62,744 nucleotides of DNA from Legionellales bacterium (GTDB lineage: Bacteria; Pseudomonadota; Gammaproteobacteria; Comchoanobacterales; Comchoanobacteraceae): positions 1-62,744 of the forward strand of contig JABJPE010000065.1 in the NCBI GenBank assembly GCA_018664045.1. Direction: 5' to 3'. Of this stretch, positions 37,951-48,200 are shown one piece after another. Under the pieces are notes generated by a model that ran no database searches, was not told the origin of the DNA, and saw only the letters and a list, made by a program, of their open reading frames with translations. How positions within the stretch are numbered: position 1 is the stretch's first letter; each line of letters begins with the position of its first letter. The translations under genes were made by a program, and so were the position numbers.

Positions 37951-40314
37951 TCAGGAGCGCACGCTAACATTTATTTTTTGTAATGCAGCTATGATTTTGT
38001 CCATATATATATTTACAACTTCATCTTTTAGTGTTTTATCTATATCTTGAAAAAGAAATGAAATTGTAACACTTTTTTGCCCATCTTCCATATTGTCATC
38101 AGTATAAATATCAGTCAGGTCAATCTTGCGTAGAGCAATTAGCTTTAAATCTGCAACTGCTGCTGTAATTCCTGAAAATTCGGTGCTGCTATCAACTAAT
38201 ATAGACAAGTCCCTCTTTACTACAGGAAACTTTGAATACGGTTTAAAGTTAATGATTTTGGCAGCAGCTAGCTCCGTTAAATCTAGTTCAAATATAAACA
38301 CTGGTGACACTAAATCTTTTTGCTTTAAAAGCTGAGGATGAATCGAGCCAATATAGCCAATATTATTTCCATTGGTCATTATATTTGCTGCAATTCCAGG
38401 ATGAAAGCCCTGTAGCGAAGTTGGCACAAAGTCCAAATCAATACCTAAAATAGCCAACATAGACTGAAGTAATCCCTTTAAATCATAAAAACTAACATTT
38501 CTACTTTTATTCTGCCAATCTTCTGTTCCTAACTTACCCTGAATGCACGCTGATATTTTTGTTGAACTGGCACCACTAGCTCCGAACACCTGCCCTACTT
38601 CAAATAGTTTTATATTACTCTTTTGTCTTTTAAAATTATAAGACACTGCATTAAGAAGCCCGCTAACTAAAGTAGAGCGCATATAACTCATGTTTTTAGA
38701 AATAGGGTTTAATAATACAAGCTTATCTTTTTTGGTAGCAAAATTTAGAAAATCATCTTCGCTTATAAAGCTATAACTTATAATTTCATGCAGCCCATTT
38801 GCAACTAAAAAGTTCTTTAATTTATTAACATTATTCTCGGCATGCCTTACCTTAGACAGAGGCTTTATTGAACAGTTTAGCTCTATTTTTGGAATGTTGT
38901 CGTAACCTGAGAATCTAAGCACCTCCTCAACATAATCTATTGGAAGTTTTAAATCTGAGCGCCAACTTGGTGAGCATATTTCAAAGACATCATCATTAAA
39001 AGAAAATTTTGCGCCTACTTTTTCTAAGCAATTTACAACATTATCTTTACTAACATCCATGCCCAATACTTTTTTAATGTAAGCTAGTCCTAATAAAACC
39101 TTTGAATCGGTGCTATCCTTCTTATCAATAACTAAGCCGCCAGAATAATCGCCGCCTAGATTTGCAATGATTAGCTCTACAAGTCTATCCCGAAGCAAGA
39201 CTGTACGCTTAGAATCAACGCCGCGCTCAAATCTATAGGCAGAATCAGAATTAAGCTTGTAGCGCCTGCAACTTTTAGCTATTACCGTCTCGCTAAAGTG
39301 AGCACTTTCAACCAGTATATTTTTAGTGCTATCATCAACACAAGAATCAGCCGACCCCATAAGGCCTGCAATAGCAATAATTTTTTCACTGTCAGCAATA
39401 ACCAACGCATCCTTATCTAAGGATAGTTTTTCACCAGTAATAACGGTAACTTCTTCACCATCATTAGCAAAGCGGACGTCAATATCTCCTGCAACCTTAT
39501 CTGCATCGAACACGTGAAAAGGCTGGCCTTGCTCATACATTAAATAATTAGCTATATCTACAACATTATTAACAGATCCAACACCAATTTTATCTAAGTA
39601 CTCAACAATAAAATTATCCACTTTAGCTGATAAGTCTATGTTTTTAACAATTGCACAGCTATAGACCAATACATCTTCTGGAGCAGAGACCTTAACTGCA
39701 CAGCTAATATCTTTATTTTGATACGACTCAGTTTTTAATTCAGGTTTAAGTCTAGAATCACTAAACGCAACGAGCTCTCTAGCAACACCATGCAAGCTTA
39801 AGCAGTCACCTCTATTAGGAGTTACATCAAAATCAAACAGAGTATCATCTAGATGCAAATGTTTAGCTATATCTTCGCCCAACTTACTATTTTCAGCCAA
39901 ATGCATTATTCCTGCACTAGAGCTATTAAGACCTATTTCGCTAGCAGAGCAAAGCATACCCTCTGAAACTTCACCACGCAACTTAGATTTTTTTATTTTG
40001 AGTCCATTTGGTAATAAGGTGCCTACAGTAGCAACAGCGACATATATTCCAGCTTTTACAGTCTTGCAGCCACAAACGATGTTTAAACGAGACGCACCGC
40101 CCACCTCAACTTCACATACAGATAGTTTATCTGCATTAGGGTGCTTTATAGCCTTGTGCACATAACCTACAACCACACCATCACAGCCTGGATCTAATGA
40201 ATGCAATTCATCTAGTTCTAAACCAGCCTGGGTTAAAACCCTACCTATTTCAGCATTGCTTAATTGCGTATCTACGATTGAGTCAAGCCATTTTCTTGTA
40301 ACCTTTATACCCAT
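37951..40314 (-). CDS. pheT: Phenylalanyl-tRNA synthetase beta subunit
   Basis: Editing and tRNA-binding subunit of the alpha2beta2 PheRS. It is 787 residues (795 in E. coli). The N-terminal EMAP/OB tRNA-binding domain has VVVGYVHKAIKHPNADKLSVCEV. The B3/B4 editing domain includes GVGSVNNVVDIANYLMYEQGQPFHVFDADK, followed by the B5 domain and catalytic-like core and a C-terminal ferredoxin-fold anticodon domain (KFPVVKRDLSILVD). It follows pheS after 24 bases. A poly-T run lies shortly after its stop, but no convincing terminator stem was found. Confidence 0.97.
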   Translation of the reverse strand: MGIKVTRKWLDSIVDTQLSNAEIGRVLTQAGLELDELHSLDPGCDGVVVGYVHKAIKHPNADKLSVCEVEVGGASRLNIVCGCKTVKAGIYVAVATVGTLLPNGLKIKKSKLRGEVSEGMLCSASEIGLNSSSAGIMHLAENSKLGEDIAKHLHLDDTLFDFDVTPNRGDCLSLHGVARELVAFSDSRLKPELKTESYQNKDISCAVKVSAPEDVLVYSCAIVKNIDLSAKVDNFIVEYLDKIGVGSVNNVVDIANYLMYEQGQPFHVFDADKVAGDIDVRFANDGEEVTVITGEKLSLDKDALVIADSEKIIAIAGLMGSADSCVDDSTKNILVESAHFSETVIAKSCRRYKLNSDSAYRFERGVDSKRTVLLRDRLVELIIANLGGDYSGGLVIDKKDSTDSKVLLGLAYIKKVLGMDVSKDNVVNCLEKVGAKFSFNDDVFEICSPSWRSDLKLPIDYVEEVLRFSGYDNIPKIELNCSIKPLSKVRHAENNVNKLKNFLVANGLHEIISYSFISEDDFLNFATKKDKLVLLNPISKNMSYMRSTLVSGLLNAVSYNFKRQKSNIKLFEVGQVFGASGASSTKISACIQGKLGTEDWQNKSRNVSFYDLKGLLQSMLAILGIDLDFVPTSLQGFHPGIAANIMTNGNNIGYIGSIHPQLLKQKDLVSPVFIFELDLTELAAAKIINFKPYSKFPVVKRDLSILVDSSTEFSGITAAVADLKLIALRKIDLTDIYTDDNMEDGQKSVTISFLFQDIDKTLKDEVVNIYMDKIIAALQKINVSVRS

Positions 40315-40338
40315 TATTGCCTGTCCTCAAAATATTTT

Positions 40339-41346
40339 TTAAAACTGCTTTAAAAAATCAATATCATTTTCAAAAAATGAACGTAAATCATCAATGCCAT
40401 ACTTAAGCATAGCCAACCTATCTATACCAACACCAAATGCATATCCAGTATATTTAGCAGAATCAATACCAACATGCTTGAACACATTAGGGTGAACCAT
40501 GCCACAACCCATAACCTCTAACCAATTATCACTGCCTGGCATTTTAATGTCCACTTCTGCAGAAGGCTCTGTAAATGGGAAATAAGAAGGTCTAAAACGT
40601 ATCGCAACATCTTTCTCGAAAAATGATTTAAAAAAGTCATCTAGGAGTGCTTTCATCTCTAGAAAATTTGCATTCTCAGAAACAACCAACCCTTCTAGTT
40701 GATGAAACATAGGTGAATGAGTAGGATCTGAATCACAACGGTACACCTTACCCAGAGATATCATCCGAAGCGGAGGATGTTCTGCCTGCATTGTATGAAT
40801 TTGTGCTGGAGATGTATGAGTACGTAATAACCTATCAGCAGAAAAATAGAACGTATCGTGCATGTCTCTAGCAGGATGTAGTGGAGATATATTTAACGCC
40901 GTAAAGTTATGGAAGTCGTCTTCTATTTCAGAACCAGTTACAGAGCTAAAGCCGTAGCTTGCGAATATTTGCTTAAGGTCTTCTATAACCATGCTAACCG
41001 GGTGATAAGTACCATGGGCAGGATTAACGCCTGGCAAGGTAATATCTAATGTTTGTTTAGCTAGAATGTTTTGCTCATGCTGTTGTTCTAGCATTATTTT
41101 TTTTGTATCAAGTGCTGCTTTTATATTATTTTTAATTATATTTAGCTCTTTACCAAATGCATTTTTTGATTCAGAGGAAATGGTTGCAATTTTTTTAAGA
41201 ATAGTGGTAATTGAGCCTGACTTACCAAGATTTATAACTCTTATTTGCTCTAAATCATCAAGTGAAGTACTTTTCTCGATGGAGAAAATGGCCAAGCTTT
41301 CAATTTCTTTTGCATTACTTATGAGCTTTACTACTGTATTATCCAT
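40339..41346 (-). CDS. pheS: Phenylalanyl-tRNA synthetase alpha subunit
   Basis: Catalytic subunit of PheRS, class II. It is 335 residues (327 in E. coli). It has an N-terminal coiled coil for tRNA contact (residues ~1-90), class II motif 2 around RMISLGKVYRCDSDPTHSPMFHQLEG, and motif 3 around GYAFGVGIDRLAMLKYGIDDLR. It lies between rplT and pheT, the standard order. No SD is obvious before the ATG, so it may depend on read-through from rplT 18 bases upstream. Confidence 0.98.
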   Translation of the reverse strand: MDNTVVKLISNAKEIESLAIFSIEKSTSLDDLEQIRVINLGKSGSITTILKKIATISSESKNAFGKELNIIKNNIKAALDTKKIMLEQQHEQNILAKQTLDITLPGVNPAHGTYHPVSMVIEDLKQIFASYGFSSVTGSEIEDDFHNFTALNISPLHPARDMHDTFYFSADRLLRTHTSPAQIHTMQAEHPPLRMISLGKVYRCDSDPTHSPMFHQLEGLVVSENANFLEMKALLDDFFKSFFEKDVAIRFRPSYFPFTEPSAEVDIKMPGSDNWLEVMGCGMVHPNVFKHVGIDSAKYTGYAFGVGIDRLAMLKYGIDDLRSFFENDIDFLKQF

Positions 41347-41364
41347 AAAACAACTTATGAAAAG

Positions 41365-41715
41365 TTAAATAGCTTTTACTTTGTCAACCAGCTGCTCAAA
41401 GGTAGCGATATCATGTATTGCGATTTCAGATAGCATTTTTCTGTTAAGATCTATCTCTAGAACTTTTAGACCATGAATTAACTTGCTGTAGCTTATATCA
41501 AACTGTTTACAAGCAGCACCAATTCTAATGATCCACAAAGACCTCATTTGTCTTTTCTTAACACGACGATCTCTATATGAATACTGGGCAGCTTTTATTA
41601 CCGCTTGTTTTGCAACGCGGAAGACCCTACTACGAGCGCCATAATAGCCTTTTGCTTGCTTTAAGACTTTTTTATGTTTTTTCTTGGCTGTTACACCTCT
41701 TTTCACTCTTGGCAT
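41365..41715 (-). CDS. rplT: 50S ribosomal protein L20
   Basis: 23S rRNA-binding assembly protein of the large subunit, 116 residues. The highly basic N-terminus [26 protein letters not shown] and [14 protein letters not shown] are diagnostic. AGGAG precedes the ATG by 6 bases. In E. coli L20 represses rpmI-rplT by binding upstream in the transcript; I did not find a clear pseudoknot here. It is part of infC-rpmI-rplT. Confidence 0.99.
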   Translation of the reverse strand: MPRVKRGVTAKKKHKKVLKQAKGYYGARSRVFRVAKQAVIKAAQYSYRDRRVKKRQMRSLWIIRIGAACKQFDISYSKLIHGLKVLEIDLNRKMLSEIAIHDIATFEQLVDKVKAI

Positions 41716-41728
41716 TTGTAACTCCTAC

Positions 41729-41929
41729 TTATTTAATGTTTAGCATTCTCAAAACCATGTGGTTTTCACAGGCAGATACTACAGTAGTTGCGCAACGCAA
41801 CCTTCTTTTTCTTGATTTAGCCTTTTTTGTCAGAATATGATTGCGATTAGCCGCCTTTCTTTTTATTCTGCCTTTTTTTGTGACTTTAAAGCGTTTTACG
41901 GCTCCTTTAATCGTTTTCATTTTTGCCAT
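41729..41929 (-). CDS. rpmI: 50S ribosomal protein L35
   Basis: Small basic large-subunit protein, 66 residues. It begins [25 protein letters not shown] and contains the [18 protein letters not shown] block typical of L35. GAGGC lies upstream of the ATG. It is separated from infC by 80 bases and from rplT by 13. Confidence 0.98.
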   Translation of the reverse strand: MAKMKTIKGAVKRFKVTKKGRIKRKAANRNHILTKKAKSRKRRLRCATTVVSACENHMVLRMLNIK

Positions 41930-42009
41930 TTTCTATTGCCTCACATAGCATGTTCAAACATTACAGTTGTGTATTTTGGGTTTTTAACCGCCTAAAGTCA
42001 ACAATAATT

Positions 42010-42519
42010 TCAACTTTTTCGTGGAGATACGATCATGTGTAACTGTTTACCTTCTTGTTGCGGTGTTTGATCAATATCTGCAACCTCATGCAGCGCTTGC
42101 TCAACCCTATCTAAAATAACCATACCCAAATCTTTGTGCTGCATTTCGCGTCCACGAAAAGTAACTGTTATTTTAACTCTATTACCTGCGGTTATAAACG
42201 CAGTAATCTTTTTTAACTTTATATTAAAGTCACCAACATCGGTATTAGGTCTGAATTTTATTTCTTTTAAAGACACCCTGCCTTTCTTACTAGTGACCTG
42301 CTTCTTTTTATGGTAAGAGAGTTTTCCATAGTCCATTATCCTGCATACTGGGGGTGATGAGTTAGGAGAGACTTCCACCAAGTCTAAACCAGCATCCTTT
42401 GCTATTTTTAGCGCCTCTGCAAGCGACACAAGACCATGTTGATTTGCATCCTGATCTACCAACCTTACCTCTGAGCATGTTATATACTCATTAATTCTCA
42501 TTTTTTTATTTTTACTCAC
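42010..42519 (-). CDS. infC: Translation initiation factor IF-3
   Basis: Controls start-codon and initiator-tRNA fidelity on the 30S subunit. It is 169 residues, with an N-domain (RINEYITCSEVRLVDQDANQHGLVSL; DLVEVSPNSSPPVCRIMDYGK) and a C-domain (EIKFRPNTDVGDFNIKLKKI; VTFRGREMQHKDLG). The first codon is GTG with AAGGGG 4 bases upstream and an in-frame stop just above it; an ATG six codons in is the only alternative. The AUU start that gives infC its autoregulation in E. coli is therefore absent. It follows thrS by 27 bases. Confidence 0.97.
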   Translation of the reverse strand: MSKNKKMRINEYITCSEVRLVDQDANQHGLVSLAEALKIAKDAGLDLVEVSPNSSPPVCRIMDYGKLSYHKKKQVTSKKGRVSLKEIKFRPNTDVGDFNIKLKKITAFITAGNRVKITVTFRGREMQHKDLGMVILDRVEQALHEVADIDQTPQQEGKQLHMIVSPRKS

Positions 42520-42546
42520 GTTACCCCTTTGATCTTATTAATAAAC

Positions 42547-44445
42547 TTACTTAACATCAGATATCATATCTAAAAATTCTGCTACTGACATAGCCCCTAT
42601 ATTTTTTCCAGAGTTATCGCGGACAGCAACCTGTTCTGCCTCAACTTCACGATCACCACAAACAAGAACATAAGGTATTCTAGACATGCTATGCTCTCGA
42701 ATTTTATATCCTATTTTCTCATTTCGCAAGTCTGATTTAACTCTTAATCCATTTTTAGCTAAATTCTCCACCACCGAAGCCACGTATTCTAGCTGGTTTT
42801 CAGTTATGCTTGCAACCACTATCTGCATTGGCGCCAACCAAAATGGCAAAGCCCCTGCATATTCTTCTAATAAAAGCCCTAAAAATCTCTCAACTGAGCC
42901 CAACACTGCGCGATGCAACATTACCGGGGTTTTTTTAGTGTTATCTGAGTCTACATATTTGGCGCCCAGCCTCTCAGGCATGGAAAAATCTAATTGTATT
43001 GTACCGCACTGCTGAACTCTTCCTAGACAGTCTTTAAGTGAAAACTCTAGCTTAGGCCCATAAAAAGCACCCTCACCAGGCAACAGTTCCCAATCAAGTT
43101 TACTCTCATTTAATGATGCCTCTAAAGCCTGCTCTGCTTTATCCCAAACCTCTTCTGCTCCAACTCTCTTTTCAGGTCGAGTTGATAATTTTACCAAAAT
43201 ACTATTATCAAAGCCAAAATGCTTGTATACCTCAAACACCTGCCTAATGAAGTCATTTACCTCATCTTTTATTTGTGCCTCAGTACAAAAAATATGGCCA
43301 TCATCTTGCAGGAAGCCTCTAACTCGCATAATACCATGCAACGAGCCAGACGGTTCTTTTCTATGACAGCAACCGAACTCAGAAAACTTTATCGGCAATT
43401 CTTTATAACTATGCAGTGCATTATTAAAAACCTGAATATGGCCTGGGCAGCTCATAGGTTTTACTGCATATTCTTTATCTTCATACTGGGTGACATACAT
43501 GTTTTCTTGAAACTTATCCCAATGCCCAGATTTTTCCCACAAGGACTTGTCTAAAATTTGCGGGGTAGATATCTCTTTGTAACCATAGCGTTTATTAACG
43601 TCTCTTACATACTTAACAATAAGCTGATAAACTTCCCAACCTGCAGGGTGCCAAAAGATCATGCCCGGAGCTTCTTCTTGCAAATGAAACAGGTTAAGTT
43701 TTTGGCCTAATTTACGATGATCACGCTTCTGCGCCTCTTCAATCATATACAAATAATCTTTTAGCTGTGATTTTGTTGCCCAAGCTGTGCCATAAATACG
43801 CTGTAGCATTGGATTATTACTATCGCCACGCCAATATGCTCCAGCTAGCTTAGTTAACTTAAAAACTCCTAAACAAGCAGTGCTAGGTACATGTGGCCCA
43901 CGACACAAGTCAGTGAAGTCACCCTGAGTGTAGGTAGTTAATAATTGAGCGTCGCCTATGTCTTTTATAATTTCTGCTTTATATTGTTCACCAATCGACT
44001 CAAAATGCTCAACCGCTTTATCAAACTCAATTTCATTTCTGATAACCGGAAGATCTGCAGCTACCAGCTCCTGCATTTTTTTCTCTATTTTCTCAAGGTC
44101 TGCTTCTTTAAAGCCAGGCGGATAATAAAAATCATAATAAAAACCATCTTCAATTACAGGACCGATCGTAACCTGAGCAGCTGGATAGATGCTTTTTACA
44201 GCTTGCGCCAACAAATGAGCTGTAGAGTGCCTGATAACATCTATGCCAGCATTATCTTTTGCTGTTATTACCTTAAAATCCACATCTTCATTAATTAAGG
44301 TCGTTGCATCTACCAATTTACCATTAATCTCTGCAGCTAGCATTGACTTAGCAAGACCTGGGCCTATAGATTTACATACATCTAAAGCTGTTATTGATTC
44401 ATCATAACTTTTAATGCTACCGTCTGGAAGCTTAATTTGTAACAT
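42547..44445 (-). CDS. thrS: Threonyl-tRNA synthetase
   Basis: Class II synthetase charging tRNA-Thr. From the chosen start (MLQIKLPDGSIKSYDES) it is 632 residues (642 in E. coli). The N-terminal TGS domain is followed by the editing domain with RHSTAHLLAQAVK and the catalytic core with zinc Cys in KPMSCPGHIQVF and motif 2 around FGCCHRKEPSGSLHGIMRVRGFLQDD; a C-terminal anticodon domain completes it. AGGTG lies 6 bases before this ATG. A longer frame runs back into tRNA-Val and is rejected. First protein gene of the thrS-infC-rpmI-rplT-pheST operon. Confidence 0.98.
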   Translation of the reverse strand: MLQIKLPDGSIKSYDESITALDVCKSIGPGLAKSMLAAEINGKLVDATTLINEDVDFKVITAKDNAGIDVIRHSTAHLLAQAVKSIYPAAQVTIGPVIEDGFYYDFYYPPGFKEADLEKIEKKMQELVAADLPVIRNEIEFDKAVEHFESIGEQYKAEIIKDIGDAQLLTTYTQGDFTDLCRGPHVPSTACLGVFKLTKLAGAYWRGDSNNPMLQRIYGTAWATKSQLKDYLYMIEEAQKRDHRKLGQKLNLFHLQEEAPGMIFWHPAGWEVYQLIVKYVRDVNKRYGYKEISTPQILDKSLWEKSGHWDKFQENMYVTQYEDKEYAVKPMSCPGHIQVFNNALHSYKELPIKFSEFGCCHRKEPSGSLHGIMRVRGFLQDDGHIFCTEAQIKDEVNDFIRQVFEVYKHFGFDNSILVKLSTRPEKRVGAEEVWDKAEQALEASLNESKLDWELLPGEGAFYGPKLEFSLKDCLGRVQQCGTIQLDFSMPERLGAKYVDSDNTKKTPVMLHRAVLGSVERFLGLLLEEYAGALPFWLAPMQIVVASITENQLEYVASVVENLAKNGLRVKSDLRNEKIGYKIREHSMSRIPYVLVCGDREVEAEQVAVRDNSGKNIGAMSVAEFLDMISDVK

Positions 44446-44465
44446 ACAATACACCTGTTTATAAC

Positions 44466-44540
44466 TGGTAGGCACGAGTGGGATCGAACCACCGACCACC
44501 ACCATGTCAAGGTGGTGCTCTACCACTGAGCTACGTGCCT
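44466..44540 (-). tRNA. tRNA-Val (anticodon GAC)
   Basis: Cloverleaf on the minus strand: acceptor AGGCACG with CGTGCCT, D-arm TAGCTCAGTGGTAGAGC, anticodon stem CCACC/GGTGG with loop TTGACAT giving GAC, and T-arm GTGGTTCGATCCCAC. Discriminator A is followed by an encoded CCA. It is 20 bases before thrS and shares its promoter. Confidence 0.97.
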
Positions 44541-44549
44541 ATAGGATAA

Positions 44550-44578
44550 ACAATAGCAGCAAAGCTCCCTATTTGCAA
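44550..44578 (-). promoter_or_regulatory. Promoter of tRNA-Val(GAC)-thrS operon
   Basis: On the minus strand TTGCAA (44573-44578), a 17-base spacer and TATTGT (44550-44555), with TGC before the -10 giving an extended element. The transcription start would fall a few bases before the tRNA 5' end, as expected for a tRNA-led operon. Confidence 0.65.
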
Positions 44579-44598
44579 TTGCTAGGCATTACTATTGA

Positions 44599-45060
44599 TT
44601 ATTTTTCATCGTTATTTTCTTTACTGTCGCCTATATCTGAGACACCTTCTGTGCGCTCATGGAACTCTTGCTGTTCTTTTGAATCAATAGATAGAGTTGC
44701 TGTAGGTCTAGCTAGCAATCTTTTTACGCCAATTCTATAGCCAGTCTCAACACAGAAACCATAAGTGCCATTATCAATTTTAATTAGCGACTCTTCAACT
44801 TTATGCAGTAACTTTGTCTTCCTTTCCGTTGTACGAAGATTTATTTGCATCATTTCAGCGTCTGCGGCCAAATCCAACGCATCACCAACTTCGTTTGAAG
44901 TATGCATATTAGCTCTAGATGCAGTAATTTCATTTTTTAAGTTACCCTGCATTTCGGTTAAAAGACTTTTAAAAAATAGGCGCTGCGCAGCATTCATATA
45001 CTCACTTTCAGGCATTTTTAAAAGCTCTTTTTCAGATATAATAATATTTTTCTTTTCCAT
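44599..45060 (-). CDS. dksA: DksA-type RNA polymerase regulator lacking the zinc-site cysteines
   Basis: Secondary-channel protein that works with ppGpp in the stringent response. It is 153 residues from the ATG that follows AAGGAG (E. coli: 151). The coiled-coil tip has the functional D-x-x-D-x-A motif (D60, D63, A65 in DALDLAA), and the N-terminal EYMNAAQRLFFKSLL matches DksA. The globular zinc finger is altered: C-x2-C...C-x2-C has become C103-x2-T106...S124-x2-S127, so only one cysteine remains. The surrounding fold (GYRIGVKRLLARPTATL) is conserved. It resembles zinc-independent DksA2-like proteins. It ends downstream next to the tRNA-Val/thrS promoter. Confidence 0.93.
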   Translation of the reverse strand: MEKKNIIISEKELLKMPESEYMNAAQRLFFKSLLTEMQGNLKNEITASRANMHTSNEVGDALDLAADAEMMQINLRTTERKTKLLHKVEESLIKIDNGTYGFCVETGYRIGVKRLLARPTATLSIDSKEQQEFHERTEGVSDIGDSKENNDEK

Positions 45061-45229
45061 AACTAACTCACTCCTTAACTTATACAAAATAATAGACATG
45101 ATTTTAATATCATTTTTCTCATATTACCACAAAAAACAATAATTATTTAATTATTATCTATCTCTTAATGTTTCCTTAATAAATATATGTCACAATAATC
45201 TTTATTCTTATAAACTATAGGGTATTCAA

Positions 45230-48200
45230 ATGGAAATACAGCTAATTGCAACTACAACCGTATCATCTACAAAAAAAAAGCAGGAAACAAGAGCTGATAT
45301 TATTGGCAAAGACATTTTCATATCTGAATATATTAAGCACTTTAGCCTTGATCCTGACAATCAAGAAAGCAAGAAAGCAGCAAATGATTTTTGGAATATT
45401 ATTTTTGGCAATAGAACAGATTACGACTTACACCCACATTATCGATACCTTACTAGATCTTCATGCAATATTATACTCAAGCATAGCCATAAATTTATAA
45501 GTGGCTTTGACTTTTCGCATTTACCTACAGGTTTTTGCTTAAAAGAACATGAGAGTACAACATCTGCACTTCATTATAACGAACACGTGCAAGAAGAATC
45601 CTCAGCCTTAGCTATAAAGATAAAAGTAGGCGCAGCTCATCAAAACGTTTCTTTTACTGACAAGGGGAAAGACTCTTGGCTTAATTTTTTTCAAACTAGA
45701 ATATCAAATGGACAAAGCACACCTTTGTGCAATAAATCCGACATAAAAAATGCTCTAATTGAGTTTTTTGATATAATTGTTCAGAAGAACTCTGAGCTAG
45801 AGGCTCTTGACCTACCTAAAATTGAAATTGGAGAAATAGATACCAGATTACTAGCAAGCCATAATTTTAATCCAATAATTGTAATCGCTAGAATGGCCAG
45901 TATCATTAAAAATCCTTACCTGCAGCCTAAAAATTATAAAGAGCAGTTTCAAGTGTTAGCTAGTCTCCCTCTATGGGATTCAAGAACCGTAACAAGGACT
46001 ATGGCAGATCTACACTTTTCTGACAAACCTTTAAGCATTATGCTACCTGAGCATAGCTATGAAAACTTATATATGCATACTATACCGCCAAAACACATTT
46101 CCCTAGCTTCAATAGAAGTATTAGGTGACACACAAATAGAAGAATTGCATGGCACACAAAATGATATCCCAATCTATTCTGCCATAGAATATAGTTACAG
46201 CAGTGAAAGTGAAAAATCAGTAATATATTTCTCAAGAGTTGCTGATTTTAATCATATTGGAAAATCTTGCAAAGAAAGTTATGAATCTCTAGCTGATGAT
46301 AACTTTGATCTAATTAGCAAGGAGATTCAAGCAGACTTTCTTAAATACATAGCGGTGAACGACCCAGCAGCATCTATAGATACCTACAAAAGATGTTTTG
46401 AAAAAATCATGGAAGTAGGTCGCCTGATAATCCCAGGTGAATCATTCAATAGTTATCGCCGCAACTTTAAGCCCACAGGAGATAAAGTAGCAATAGATCA
46501 CTATATAAGCATGTACAAAATGCTAGCAAGATCAACATCTGGAATCAATTTTAGGCAACATAGGGAAGCTAATTACGAAGAACTATGGAGCGGATTATGC
46601 AAAGTTTTAATTAACATTCCAGTAAGCTTTTCTAATGTAACGACTGCATTATCATTACAATATGCAGCTAATACCGAAGCAAGAATGGATTTTATCAATG
46701 CCTGGAATATCAACTTAATAAGTCAATTCTTATATGGCGCATCAAGACTAGAACAGCTACCAGAAATAGAGTTTTTGTATAGCATGCTTAGTAATGCTGT
46801 AGCAGACAACAAAAAAGCAGCTAGTGTCACTGGAATTGCGGCAGCTGTGCTTATGCGAACTGATCCTACACAAGAGCTAGAAGAACTATCAGATAATTTA
46901 AATATAATAATAAAAAAGTTTGGCAGTTCAGTTTACAGTGGCAATAAATTTTGGTTCGATAGCGACACCAACTCTTGGAAAGCTGGATTTACACAAAAAG
47001 AATACGTAACGTACTTAAGTAGGTTTGAAAGGGCTAGATCTAGAAGTCATAGTGAATATAATAACAACAATAAATTTCTTGTGGCTATACTAAGCAACTT
47101 TCACCACCGAATCCCAGGTGAAAACTTTATACTTGATTATCAAACAGATAAGAAGCTATATCAACTAAATAGATACCACCATTTTTTATTATTTCATTTG
47201 CAGCGCATGACTAGGCAAGCAGGTAGCATCTTAAACTTAATTAATCTAATAAATTCTTTACATGAAGGAGCAATTAATAAAGAAATAATTTTAGAAAAAA
47301 TGAAAAGTGAAATTGGAGCAGCTTGTTTCCCAGCTCAATATTTTGAAAACGCTATAGAAGTTTTAAACACAGTGCAATTAACTAATCCACAAGAGCAGGA
47401 ATTAACTAAATATCTAGGTCACGATAGTAAGCTAATAAAACCCATTCTTGTAAATATAAAATCTCATGAAAGTAAAACAAGCACAACTATATTAACAACC
47501 CCAACCTACTTTAACAAAATATCAAATCAATTTTTAGAACTGCATAGTATTTTAGAAATAAGTGCGGTTAACTTTCTATGCATAGAACTACAACAGTTAG
47601 AACAACTTACTTTAAAACAGCTTGAGTTTATTCTGCAACAGATCATAATATCTAAATCAACAGGCATTCTTACCCAGTTTATATTTTGCAAAAATAATAT
47701 TTTAAAAAGAAATGCTGCGCCCAGATATATTAATGAAAATATAGGAGAAAAGTTATCCCTATTTTATAGGTTTAGCCAAACTAACCAAGAAACAGAACAA
47801 GATCCTAGCATAGAGTTAATAAAGAACTTCCCCAACAAAAATCATGCAAAAGAAATAATTGCGTCTTTATGCTTGTTCGGCATAGAAGAGCAAAATATTA
47901 AAGACTTATTTAATGCAGCAAACACACTAGTTGAAACTTACCCCACATGTCACGCTTTAATTTTAAACTCTATTGACAATGCACTATTAAAAGACATTGA
48001 TGCAATATATCTAAAAAATATTTTAATGGCTGTAGCTGATAACCTTGAGCTACAAGAACAAGCAGAAAAAACTTTCTACTCTCTTCTACATGCATTTGAA
48101 AAAAGACCAGGAAAGTGGGCCTTGACCGCGAAGCTAATAGAAACATGTCCAAAGATACTTAAATATATTGGCCAACTACTTGACAATAAAAGTATAAATT

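Noticed and set aside
44446..44526. Upstream extension of thrS
   Set aside because: It reads through tRNA-Val(GAC); the ATG at 44445 has an SD and matches the ThrS N-terminus.
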